A stretch of DNA of 64,000 nt from Congeria kusceri. Its lineage: Eukaryota; Mollusca; Bivalvia; Myida; Dreissenidae. This document shows positions 37,351-47,920 of the stretch, in pieces. The notes under the pieces were generated by a model. The model did no database searches and was not told the DNA's origin. It saw nothing but the letters and a program-made list of their open reading frames with translations. Positions within the stretch are counted from its first letter, which is position 1. Every line of letters begins with the position of its first letter. The DNA is taken from assembly GCA_027627225.1 (NCBI GenBank), contig CM051025.1, positions 71,339,069 to 71,403,068 on the forward strand, in the 5' to 3' direction. Both the position numbers and the translations under genes were made by a program.

Positions 37351-38230
37351 TATGGATAGGAAGAAGTGTCTCGAAAGTATTGTATGTACATGTATTAAAG
37401 GTTGTATACACGAAAAATAGCGGGTACCAACTCCACAAAGTTATTCATAAAAATGGATAACATACTGATAAGAATCTTTAACGAGATTTTTTTTCCAAAA
37501 TAATTGTCAACTGTACATTGGAATACAGCTTTATAAATAAGCTAAATGTTCAGCTGAGTATTTTTTTTCATATGTTACTTTTTATGTTTCTTCGTTAGTA
37601 TGGATGGGTAAAATATCTGATGATAAATGGATAAACGGACATTAAATTTAACGCGTTGTCTACTTGGAAAGCAATATATTAACACCGTCATCGTTAATTT
37701 ATTTTAATATATAAATGAATAAAAATAGATTTAAACGATTTTGTTTTCAGTTTTTATATATACTTATTATATGTATTATCATGTGCCATTTCGACACACA
37801 TGTACCGGGTACACACAATCTGTGTTTTAAAACAGAGACAGAAGCGAGGTTTTAAACCTGCTGTACCGATATTCGACTCTGCGCTGTTTGTTTGTTTTGA
37901 GGGATTTTATTCGGTCAATCGGTATATTTAAAACCGTTTATAACGCGTAATAATGTTAGTATCAAATATCGGCATACATGTATTTTGAAGATCGTTTCTT
38001 TTGTTTAGCTCGATAGATTTAAGAAAACCACTGAGGCATTACACATTGCCTTATACCTCGCAAAGCAAACTTCGATTACCTTAATTAGCACTGAAAAAAT
38101 ATTAATTAAAATAATCAATTTGAAGACGGAAACGGGTGAATAATAAATGGAGTCCAAACCTATACATAAACGTGCATAATTAATTCTTAATTTGAATTCT
38201 ATTGCTAGAAATGGAATACGTCTGAATAAA

Positions 38231-38285
38231 ATGGAGTTTAAATATAGTTTCCAGACTTGTGTTATAGTCCTTTCCTTATTCAAAG
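38231..38285 (+). CDS. CYYR1-like gene exon 1: signal peptide
   Basis: Eighteen codons plus one base, ATG to AAA G, before the consensus donor GTAAGTT. The peptide has a Lys at position 4 and a CVIVLSLF core. Intron 1 is 876 bases. Confidence 0.75.
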
Positions 38286-41200
38286 GTAAGTTGTTGTTGT
38301 TTTTCATTTTACAGCACGTGGTTTCAAGTGAGTTTAAATTAAAAAATGTAATACTTCATTTGAGCATAAATTTCGTCAATACGCGTAACAAAAAAAATCA
38401 GACATGGATGGATTTTGAGAAATTGCCGTTCAACTGGACCACTGCACCAGCACATCGCTGCAAGGATTCGTCGATGACTATCGACTTGCTCGTTTTAAAG
38501 TGGATTTAGTATGTTCTGTTTAATTCAGACTGTGCCCGTCTGAACTTCTGAGTCTGTCTGAGTTTACATTCTGACCTGTTTGGGCAGCGCTATGAAAATC
38601 ATTCCAAACTCATAAATACATTTTTTTTCAAAAATAAAGAAATATGGATGGAAATATGGATGGAACGATAAATGAATATTTGTACGCATTGGGTAGTTTG
38701 TCTTAGAAAGTGTGTTTCAGTTCGTGGATAATATTTTGACAAATACTGACGTTATGTGCACATGACGTGTAATCGGCATCAAACTGCGCCGTACTTCGTT
38801 TGATGCACTGGTTTATTAATGTTGTATGTATGTTTATCATTAATACATGTAAAAGATTGATTACAAACTTAACAAATACACGTGTAAATATTTAATTACG
38901 CAGTTTCCTTGCAGTTGCTTAACGCGAAACAAATAATATCTGAACAGTCTAAGAACTTCCCGGACAACCCTCGTACAATCAGAACATATGTATTTAACTT
39001 TAGTGCACATGTGAATCTTCCATGCTTGCTAAAAATGTATAAAATAAGCAAAATCCACGATCTACATTTACGTAACTACACCTTCATTATCTTGCACAGG
39101 AAACAATTCATCTTGTCTAGTACGGTTTTACTGTTGTGGTTCTTTGTTGTCTATATTTCAGTCTGCTCGAGCTCCATGTGCTCAAAGGGTCTACAAACAA
39201 TTCAGTGTGAGTATGGATGCTGCGGAAGTGACACAAATACCTACTGTTGCTCGTAAGTATATAAATATTACTGTATAAAATCATTTTATTTCTCGGTTTC
39301 TAACTTTCGCGCATTCCTGACATTGATACGTGTTATTCGCTCATTTTTCATTTCTTTGTCTACTTTTTATTCACCATGCAAAAGGTCAACAATTTTAGTG
39401 CATATTCAATTAAACGAAAAATTTACTGAATGATAACTAAGCAATTAAAACATATCAAGTATATACATGTACAAGACTACATGCATACATTTATACCGTC
39501 AAAGAGTTTACGAAGTTGCAAGGTTTCCATAATCACGAAACAAAACCGTTCAAGGCATTGCCAAGTGTTGTCAAACGTAACAAAATTGTGCTCCGTTTTT
39601 TTTCATTTGTCGGACCATCTTTTCCAGTGTCCCAGCAAACTATCATTCTTGTCAAAGCTATTATAATACGACCAATTAAAGGAACAATGTCCACGAAAAT
39701 GTGATCTCCTGTAGGAATACACATGCTCATGTAAATGATGTAGAGGATATTTGTTTGTTTCGGTAGAATATCGGTTTTTGATTCACGAGTGATAGAAATT
39801 TATATTTTCAGCAGCCAAGAGTTAGAATATATATTTTATATGATCACGAGTCATTCAAAAAATCGATATTCTATCGAAACCAACACATTTTCTTTTTATT
39901 TTATGCCTTTTCCACCTTTTTTACATTTTAATTGCTATCTACTTAGGTTTTGTTGGTAAATCTCGCGGGACTCATAACGTCATGACGTCATCGTTGTCGG
40001 TCCGTTTCATTTACTGTATTAAATCGGGAACCAGTGAACTTCCGGAGTGGTAATTTTCACCGTGTAAAAACAATGAATAATCAATTTTATTTTATGCTAA
40101 GTAGTGAGATATAGAAACATATCAGTGAGATATATCCTTATATCTCACTGTTTTTTTTGTTCCCGATTTAATACAGTCAACGATGCCGGACTCAGAACTG
40201 TGAAATGACGTCATTATTTTGACGTCATGATGTTATGATTCCCGCGATATTATAATTAACAAATGTTATAAAACGTTTAAAAAGCATAAAATAAAAAGAA
40301 AATGTGTTTGTTTTCGGTGAGATAACGCTTAATATCATCACCGGAAAGAGAGACAATTTACATATTTTCACTCGCGCAAGCGCTCGTGAAAATATTAATT
40401 GTCTCCCTTTCCGGTGATGATAAAACGCGTTATCACATCGAAAACAAACAAATGTCCTCTATTTATTTATATAGCACATAAAATGTAACAAAACGGCGTA
40501 AATAAAAATCGAAATAAAACGAAATCTGTAGATTTCGGTAGAATATCGATTTTTGATTCACTTGTGATCATAGAAAATACATATTTTCACTCGTGGCTGT
40601 GCCACTCGTGAAATTTAAATCTCAGTGATCACTCGTGAATAAAAATCGATATTCTACCGAAACCAACAAATATCCTCTATATATTTCACTGATATTTACC
40701 TATCACTGTATATAATGATAGGTAAGGCAGCTAAATTAACTGAAGCATAATAAAAAATGATCTAATGCAATATGCGATTTGCGATTAAAACAAATAAAAC
40801 ATTATTCGTACTGACGTAGTAAAAGTTATCAAAAACAAGTGACAACTCTCAAACCATCTGTGCTGTTTTGTTTTGTAGAACACGTGTACAGATTATGGCT
40901 ATATTTGCAAGATACAATTCAGAACTTAAAATATTAACAAGAAAAGGGACAAACAAACACGACCTAAATTAGTATGCACTCTTTTTCTCTGAATACGTAA
41001 ACCAATTTTTTTGCATTATATACATGTATTTCCTATTGTTATTTACTGTTATGCCGATATGTGTATCTTAATTTCAGATGTTTTAGGATATTAGGCCCTA
41101 CCTGTCCCTTTGTGAGCTAAGTCACTTTAACGCCGTATTTAGCTCAAGTTAGAATATTTCTTTTTATTTGTGTATTACTTGGTTGAATTCGAGACCGCTA

Positions 41201-44200
41201 ATAATATGACCTTCATAAAACCAATATATAACAGAGTGCAGAGTTTCAACTATGAATGCAAATATCAGCTATATAATTTTAGTGACACTATAATTTACAG
41301 TAACAAAAATGATGTAGGTATCGAACGTTTTTCAAACAATGCGTAATTGAAACATCAAACCTTTTCAGTATTAAATACACATTTTTATTTCAATACAAGT
41401 GGATAATAATACTTTGTGCTACATTTTATTATGAATAGGTTTTATTTATTTGTATATAACGATCTCAATAATATTCTTAGTTTATGAAACTTTCTATATT
41501 CTCCCTTGAAATCTTAAATTGCATGTTGGTTCGAGGTCTGTCCACAAAACAGTTATTAGTTCTGTAAAAATCACTAAAATTACAAAAAAATAAATATTTT
41601 ATCATCAATTGTGAGTTTTTGTTTTAGTTTGATCTACATGTCTTAGGGCGATCAAAGAGCCAAATCCATAGTAAACTTCAGATGTAACGGAGATTGTTAA
41701 CTGTTGTAACATTTTTTATTGAAACATTTTGATATTTCTCTATTTTTTTCTCTCATTATATTATTTTAATGGCCTTGTAAATGCCTTTTCTGAGCCGCTT
41801 TGAATCGCAGTGAACGTTTTCTTAGAATGTCACAGATATAATTACATTCTGTTCGTTTTCTCGGGAGTGTTGTAAACAGTTTAAAATACAAAAAACGTTA
41901 TTGAAACATGATACTCGCTATTTTTTTTATTGACAAAGACGAAACTTATCGTTGTTAAACTACCAATAAAAAACGCAAAAAGAAGCCCCGATTCTGAGCG
42001 GAGCGGAGTTCCAATTACATTTGCAAAAAAAAATGTCAAATCATGTTAGAATCGAAATAATTTTCGCAATATATTTGTTTATCGGCCAATAAACAACTCT
42101 TTGTCGATCTGATGGGCGGCTATTAAACAAATCGGGCTAACTCCCTCGTGCTTTACTTCATACGCATCATAACTCCAAATCGTTGTTTATTTGGCGATAA
42201 ATCGAAAATTATTTCTTAAGTATAGCTTATATGTAAAAGGTAATTAAAAATGTATTTATATGTCGGAAAATAGACCTGACATCGACCTTTTATTCAGGAA
42301 TATATTGGAAAACGATTACGAGGAATATTATATATTTAGCTGTAACTAATCATTGAATTCTGTCCTAATCTCCATCTAGCTATATCAATGAATTTTGCAC
42401 GTTTTAGCATTGCACTGTATCATTGCTTTTCTGCCTGTATCTGCATCATAATAATCATTATTTCTGCAAATTTCTGCAAATTTCTGTATTTACTTTCCCG
42501 TATTATACTATATCACTAAATTATGTCCGCTTCCATATGATACTATATCATTGAAGTCTGCACGGTCTGCACCGTCTGCACGGTCCCGCATTCTTTTATA
42601 TTCTACTACTGTATTACCGGTATACTATATCAATGAATTCTGCCCGTTTCCGCATGATACTATATCATTCAAGTCTGCACGGTCTGCACGGTCCCGCATT
42701 CTCTTATATTCTACTACTGTATTACCGGTATACTATATCAATGAATTCTGTCCGTTTCCGCATTATACTATTTCATTGATTTTTACCTGTTTCCGGATTA
42801 TACTATTTCATTGATTTTTGTCCGTTTCCACATTATACTATTTCATTGATTTCTACCCGTGCCTGCATCATACTATTTCATTGATTCTGCCCGTTTCCGC
42901 ATTATATTACTACCTTGAATTCTGTACATATTCATCAGTACATTATTTTATTGATTCATATCTGCTCTTTTCCGCAGAATACTATTTCATTAAATTCTGC
43001 ACGGTCCAACTTTATAATATTTCATTGAATTCAGACCTCATCCCACAGTGTACTATGTAATTGAAATCTGCTTGTTTCCTCATTATACTATATGACAACT
43101 TCTGCCCGTATCATAACTACAATATATGGTTTAATTCTGCCTGTACCCTATAATTATATAATGATGCGGGTACGGGAGGAATTCAATCATTTAATGTAGT
43201 ACTGATAGGGGTAGAACCCTGGAAACTTCAATGATATGTAACGGAAATGGGAATAATTAAACGATATAATGCATGGATAATACAATGCTATTGTACGGAA
43301 ATGGGATACATTATATCATTGAATTCTGCCCATTGTACTAACATATCATTGAATTCTCCAGGGTTCGGCATTAGACTCTTTAATTGCTATATCATTGAAT
43401 TCTGCGCGGGCAAGTAGTATACCGTTACGTTTATTTCTACCCGTTTTCGCAGTATACTATTTTATTGAATTCTGCACGTGTCCGCAGGATTTCCACGAGC
43501 GTGCTGGTGGTCGCGTGCGTAGTGAGCGCGCTCGTGCTCATCGCCGTCATCGCCGCCCTGGTGATCTGCTGCTACAAACATTACAAGGACAAGCAGCAGA
43601 CGAGAGTGCGCCAGCTGCGGCAGCAGGAGCAAGAAAATGGTATACTGCATGTGCATATATCACGTATTACGTTAACAATACATAAATTTTTGTTTTAATT
43701 GTTTGTGTACATAGTTATAGACATCGATGAAACCAATAGGAGAGTCATAAATTTATGTAGAATTATATATGCAGCTATTTTAGTATTTAACTAAGTATGT
43801 AACTAATTCATCATTTATAAAATTATACTTAAATATTTCAACGCTTACAATTGATTAAGAAGAAATACAAGATAATCCCCGAAAGTGAGTTATATAATTT
43901 AGAAAATGCTACAACACCTATATATTTTATGACCTCGTTCTTAATAAAATTATAATTTTCACATTTGTTAGCCTCATTAATAAAGTAAAAATAAATTAAG
44001 GGAATCATATTTAATTATTTATACGGCGCAAAGTTCTATCCAATATACTGGCGCAGTGCCTAAATCCGCCACATTTGGGGGGCATTTTTACGCTATTTTC
44101 AATAGTTATTTACCGATTGACATAAACATTCACTTAAATCAAGTTAGGTTTAATGTGCATTTGCTGGCGTGTTTGGTTACATTTCAAATACTTGGTAAAT

Positions 44201-46094
44201 AAAAAATATTTATCGAGATTGAAGGCCTAAACTGTGTAAAAAATGAGCACAGGAGTGCCTAAATCCGCCCCCCCCCCTCTTTAAAATGTACAAACTGCTC
44301 GAAAATAATAATGTTTTATAAATTCTGTTTTCAAAGCAATTGTATTGACTCCTATTGACAAAAATCCCCAATTTTTTTTAAATAAGGTTCATTTTCTAGT
44401 GTTTAAAAAACAACAACACGGTGATCCGAAGTTGCTTGGTGGAAATCGTAGATCAGGAACCGTGACGTGCTTATTCCACATTTGACTATTGTTCTTATTT
44501 AATTTTCTATATTAAGCAGTTTGCTGTCTGTTGTTAATACAATGTTTCAATTTCTTCCTAATACTCATTTATTTTGATAAAAATAGCTCTTAAACTGAGG
44601 CCCTGTGTGCAGGTGGGACAAATAATGAGGGTTTTGAGTGGCGAGACATTTGCGCTCTCAATATGCAGTTTTTTCCGCATTTTATTGTAGGTAATGTCAA
44701 TGAATAATTGACATTACATACATTTTTTATGCTGCACATGCTCACATGGACATAATATTAAAACATGATCATTTAATTGTATTATGGACACCAACGGGGC
44801 CTCAAAACTGCGCATGCGCAGTACGAAATAGATTTCCCGCATGCAGTTTGTTTGCATTTAGGGGTTATTTACAAAATAATTGGATTAAATATTTATTTAT
44901 GCACAAATCAAGATGAAAACTCGTCGGCATTGTTAAGGGAAAGTATCTGATTGACTGAGATCAACAAAATAGAAATCGCCGGTGCAAAAACGCTTATTCG
45001 AAAGGGGTGGTGGATTTAGGCAAGTGGCGGATTAAGGCAATGCGCCAGTAATGATAAATGTAACAATTTATAGTTTGACTTGTACCATCTCCAAAATGTA
45101 CCCTTGATCTAGAATGACTCACAAAAAGGAAGTCAGTTCTGATTTCTAATCATAAATAATTTATTTAATTTTAGCCATTCGCCGAGTGTTTGAACCACCC
45201 AAACCACCAGCATACGTAGTATCTCCCCCTGAATACAGCGAAGAAATGCCCGAATCGCACTTCCGGCCACCTACCGTTTCCGGTCATGCTCCAGCCAACA
45301 GACGTTTCCGCGCAACGCCGTTCCCGCGTCACGCGGCCGACTATAACGTCGGTTCGGTACCCGGCGCGGTAGCGACAACGTACCAGTCCGGTCGGCACCC
45401 ACGTTCAGACGAGCCCAGACGACACCGCAGCAGACGTCATGGTGTCACCGGAACCACTAATGTTGACCTGCCTCCGCCTTATTCGGAGTTTGCCCAAGGC
45501 CAAACTCCATCGAATAGGCGAAACCAGCGGCGGTTTATCAGGACGCCGCCTGCTGAGGAATCCGAAGAATCACGTGATGAACAGAACCTAGAAACCTCAT
45601 CGGGTATAAACGTGGGATTTGAAAATACCGCACCAATTACACCAGGTCCAGGAGCAGTTACCGTTAATGTGCAAACATATCGAGGTTTGCAAAATACAAC
45701 ACAAAACCAAAATCTTATTGCCTCACGCAGCACTACGGCAGCATGCATGTTAGCTAATGTTGTCAGGCACGGAAGCGCCTGCACAAACCACACTGCAGCA
45801 ACCACGACCGCTTCGCACGACACACAGAGCACTCAAGAAACGGAGTCACGGGTAGAATCCAGAGCGGAAACCGTGCAGCGGATACTGCGACCGTCACGCA
45901 TTCCGACACGCGTAGCAGGGACGCCGCCAACGAATTATCGAAGAGAGGTCTCTTCGCAGTCACGTACTTTGAATTCGAACTCCAGACAGAGCGGCTACGG
46001 TCTGCAAAGTTTCACCCTAGGTCCAACCGCCTCCTATCTGTCACGTGCTAGAAGCATTGAATCGGAGGATATTGAAAATCTGGACATTGTCTAA
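38231..46094 (+). CDS. CYYR1/Shisa-like single-pass membrane adaptor (four exons)
   Basis: Exons 38231-38285, 39162-39252, 43488-43639 and 45175-46094 join with agreeing phases (1, 2, 1) to encode 405 residues. Residues 1-22 are a signal peptide (MEFKYSFQTCVIVLSLF). Residues 25-48 form a small Cys-rich ectodomain, CSKGLQTIQCEYGCCG then TYCC. Residues about 54-78 are the single membrane helix, ending in CCYKHYKD. The cytoplasmic tail has three PPxY motifs: PPAY 110-113, PPEY 117-120 and PPPY 199-202. The rest is Arg/Ser/Thr/Gln-rich and probably disordered. Signal peptide, CC..YCC ectodomain, one helix and PPxY motifs define the Shisa/CYYR1/WBP1/VOPP1 superfamily; YGCC..TYCCS most resembles CYYR1. 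PPxY motifs bind WW domains, such as those of NEDD4-type ubiquitin ligases, so a role in trafficking or receptor turnover is likely by family. The tail is far longer than that of vertebrate CYYR1, which as I recall has about 150 residues in all. Orthology is not proven. Confidence 0.85.
39162..39252 (+). CDS. CYYR1-like gene exon 2: Cys-rich ectodomain
   Basis: The acceptor has a long pyrimidine tract ending CTATATTTCAG. The exon adds VCSSSMCSKG and both CC pairs and ends at the donor GTAAGT. A competing acceptor at 39099 would not keep phase with exon 1. Confidence 0.8.
39742..40682. mobile_element. Nested palindromic element in intron 2
   Basis: Outer ends AGAGGATATTTGTTTG..TTTCGGTAGAATATCG and CGATATTCTACCGAAACC..AACAAATATCCTCT are complementary. 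Inside are further hairpins: 39755-39885, about 40300-40450 (GGTGAGATAACGC / ATCACC..GGAAAG) and 40540-40665. Inner arms at 39890-39910 and 40286-40310 pair with each other (ACACATTTTCTTTTTATTTT). A TA at each end fits a TA target duplication. No coding frame. Confidence 0.65.
41906..42222. repeat. Dispersed repeat, copy 1 (AT-rich, about 300 bp)
   Basis: Shares a series of phrases with 54258-54566: TATCGTTGTTAAACTACC, CCCCGATTCTGAGC, TTACATTTGCAAAAA, TCATGTTAGAAT.GAAATAAT, CAATAAACAACTCTTTGT and CGGGCTAACTCCCTCGTG. No coding frame. Confidence 0.75.
42365..43487. repeat. Degenerate minisatellite in intron 2 (about 36-bp units)
   Basis: Units have the form TATACTATTTCATTGAATTC then TGCCCGTTTCCGCAT. 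About 25 diverged copies run up to the acceptor of exon 3. Some units at about 43150-43300 are in inverted orientation. A longer sub-repeat with GTCTGCACGGTCCCGCATTC is duplicated at 42551-42745. Confidence 0.85.
43488..43639 (+). CDS. CYYR1-like gene exon 3: transmembrane helix
   Basis: This exon is GC-rich, unlike its flanks, and encodes ISTSVLVVACVVSALVLIAV, the rest of the helix and a basic/Gln-rich juxtamembrane stretch (KHYKDKQQTRVRQLRQQEQ). The acceptor TGTCCGCAG lies inside the last unit of the intron minisatellite. The donor is GGTATAC, which is weak. Confidence 0.85.
44046..45050. mobile_element. TA-flanked TIR element in intron 3
   Basis: TACTGGCGCAGTGCCTAAAT at the left faces ATTAAGGCAATGCGCCAGTA at the right. 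The TIR is about 24 bases with a few mismatches and a TA sits at each end. About 1.0 kb, no transposase. An internal perfect palindrome, ACTGCGCATGCGCAGT (44808-44823), contains an NRF1-type GCGCATGCGC site. Confidence 0.75.
45175..46094 (+). CDS. CYYR1-like gene exon 4: PPxY-containing tail
   Basis: The acceptor ATTTAATTTTAG is followed by CC ATT CGC CGA, completing an Ala codon begun in exon 3. All three PPxY motifs are in this exon. The frame is open for 306 codons to TAA at 46092-46094. Base composition is near-balanced, in contrast to the AT-rich introns. Confidence 0.9.
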
Positions 46095-46681
46095 ACATGT
46101 GTACAGTATTTCATTTTAGGCGTGTCGTGAGAAACCAGGGCTTAATAAGGCATGTGCGTTAAGTGTAGTCCCTGATTTGCCTGTGCAGTCCGCAAAGGCT
46201 AATCCAGGACGGCACTATCCGCTTTTATGGCATTTTTCTGTTTTAATTTTCTAAACACAAATCTACTGTAGGCGGAAAGTCTCGTCCCGGTTAAGCCTAT
46301 GCGGATTGCACAGGCTAATCCTGGACGACGCTACGCACATGCATTAAGCCCGGTTTTCCCACGACACGCCTCATTATCGACGTACTCTACCCATTGCCAG
46401 CGTGATCTCATTCTACACGTGAATTTTATTTATTATGAACATCTATAACATATCAAATTACTTTACTATCGAACTATCTTTGTGATGCGATTGTTTCGCC
46501 AAGTACACACATGGTTTAATTCCGTTGTGTTTTGTTTCAGGATTGAACTCACGAACATAAACTTTTTGCTAACCTGTCACCATTGCTGGAAGATGGTGGT
46601 TGTGTTGTAGTTGCTGTGATCGCCTAACGCCTATTTAATGAATGTAAATATGATTGCATTACTAATTGCTTACATAATAAA
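46095..46681 (+). other. 3' region of the CYYR1-like gene
   Basis: Follows the stop codon and contains the palindromic repeat at 46119-46372. An acceptor-like TTGTTTCAG is near 46533 and a poly(A) signal AATAAA is at 46676-46681. It may be 3' UTR, perhaps with a 3' UTR intron. Confidence 0.4.
46119..46373. mobile_element. Full-length palindromic MITE (GGCGTGTCGTG family)
   Basis: TAGGCGTGTCGTGAGAAACC at the left faces GGTTTTCCCACGACACGCCT at the right. About 250 bases, largely self-complementary: CAGTCCGC..GGACGGCAC and GTCCCGGTTAAGCC..GGATTGCACAGG. No coding frame. Confidence 0.8.
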
Positions 46682-46848
46682 GTATTTAATCAATACGTCT
46701 GCTTTTATAATTTTGTATTATATATACACGCATACAAATTAAAGAACATTATCAGCAACGCGTTGTTGGACACTTCAATAATTCTAAGCTGAACAGGTAC
46801 AGGCCGAACGAATAATAGGTTCTTGTAACATGGAATACAGGCTTCTCC

Positions 46849-47579
46849 TTAAAGGGACTATGTCACTATAAATGTGGCCCGTCGTGAGAAAACCGGTCTT
46901 AATGCATGTGCGTAAAGTGTCGTCCCGGATTGGACTAATCCTGGACTGCACTTTCCGCTTGTATGGTATTTTCTGTTTCAAGGAAGTCTCTTCTAAACAT
47001 AAATCCACTGTAGGCGGAAAGTGCCGTCCTGGATTAGCCTGTGCGGACTGCACAGGCTTATCCGGGACGATTCTTTACGCACATGCATTAAGACCGGTTT
47101 TATCACGACGTGCCACAAATGATATTAAATTTTAGAAATGCGCTATACTAAGACATGTACATTAAATAAAGAATAAATAATATAATACAGAACGAGATAT
47201 TTGATAAAAACAATCAGCAAAAATGTTTACAAAAATTAAAACCCCAAGCGGGTATCGAACTCACGACTGAAGAGCTATAGGAAGAAATGACAGAAGCAGC
47301 GCTTTAACCAACTGCGCCATCCTGCTTTGTAAGGTTACATCTGTAAACTATGGTTATACAAAATACTGACAATTCTGACGTCAAATGTCAACATGAAAAG
47401 GGCCAAACAAACACAACCCGTATTTTAAATTGATTTTTATCTTAGAATGCGAACAATCTTTTTCCATGTTATACACCTTGATTTAACAGTTATTATATGG
47501 TAGTTGTAATATCTTAATTTAATATTTTTTTAAAGAAATTGCCCCCTTGAGGCCCTTTTCGTAGACATAGTCCCTTTAA
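46849..47579. mobile_element. piggyBac-like non-autonomous element (TTAA-flanked)
   Basis: TTAA then AGGGACTATGTC at the left faces GACATAGTCCCT then TTAA at the right. It contains a copy of the GGCGTGTCGTG palindromic repeat (46868-47111) and a minus-strand tRNA-like module (47247-47330). No transposase frame in about 730 bases. Confidence 0.75.
47247..47330 (-). other. tRNA-like module with insert (minus strand)
   Basis: The minus strand has a near-consensus A box, TGGCGCAGTTGGTTAAAGCG, and a B box, GAGTTCGATACCC. The spacing is longer than in a tRNA and the anticodon arm is disrupted. It is a tRNA-derived internal module of the TTAA element, not a functional gene. Confidence 0.4.
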
Positions 47580-47675
47580 AATGTCTTAGAACATGCAAAA
47601 ACACTCATGTGCAAGTTGATATGTTTGTTCCAAACAGGTCAGTAAAATGAATGAACCACAATGTAAAAGTCAACC

Positions 47676-47920
47676 GCTAGCATCAGAGCAGAACAGGCCG
47701 GTAACAAAACAACGGCATGAATGTATGCGCTAGCATCAGAGCAGAACAGGCCGGTAACAAAACAACGGCATGAATGTATGCGCTAGCATCAGAGCAGAAC
47801 AGGCCGGTAACAAAACAACGGCATGAATGTATGCGCTAGCATCAGAGCAGAACAGGCCGGTAACAAACGAACGGCATGAATGTATGCGCTAGCATCAGAG
47901 CAGAACAGGCCGGTAACAAA
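47676..47920. repeat. 53-bp tandem repeat, about 4.6 copies
   Basis: The unit starts GCTAGCATCAGAGCAGAACA, continues GGCCGGTAACAAAACAACGG and ends CATGAATGTATGC. Copies differ by very few bases, so the expansion is recent. Confidence 0.92.

Larger units (their letters stand above)
36089..38230. other. Intergenic with small tandem repeats
   Basis: Contains a roughly 60-base duplication with GTGGACCATGCTATGCCAAG near 36188-36290 and a 34-bp unit (ATCCTGTCCGCAACGAACCA) in nearly three copies at 36634-36730. A GGAT/ATGGATGC array lies at 37207-37350. No gene was recognised. Confidence 0.55.

Noticed and set aside
39035..39161. Starting the CYYR1-like protein at the ATG at 39035 with a 30-residue leader
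   Set aside because: The acceptor at 39161 with exon 1 at 38231 gives a better signal peptide and exact phase agreement, whereas the 39035 leader is long and AT-driven.
45479..45963. Minus-strand frames of 66-117 codons opposite the CYYR1-like tail exon
   Set aside because: They are shadows of a GC-balanced coding exon on the other strand.
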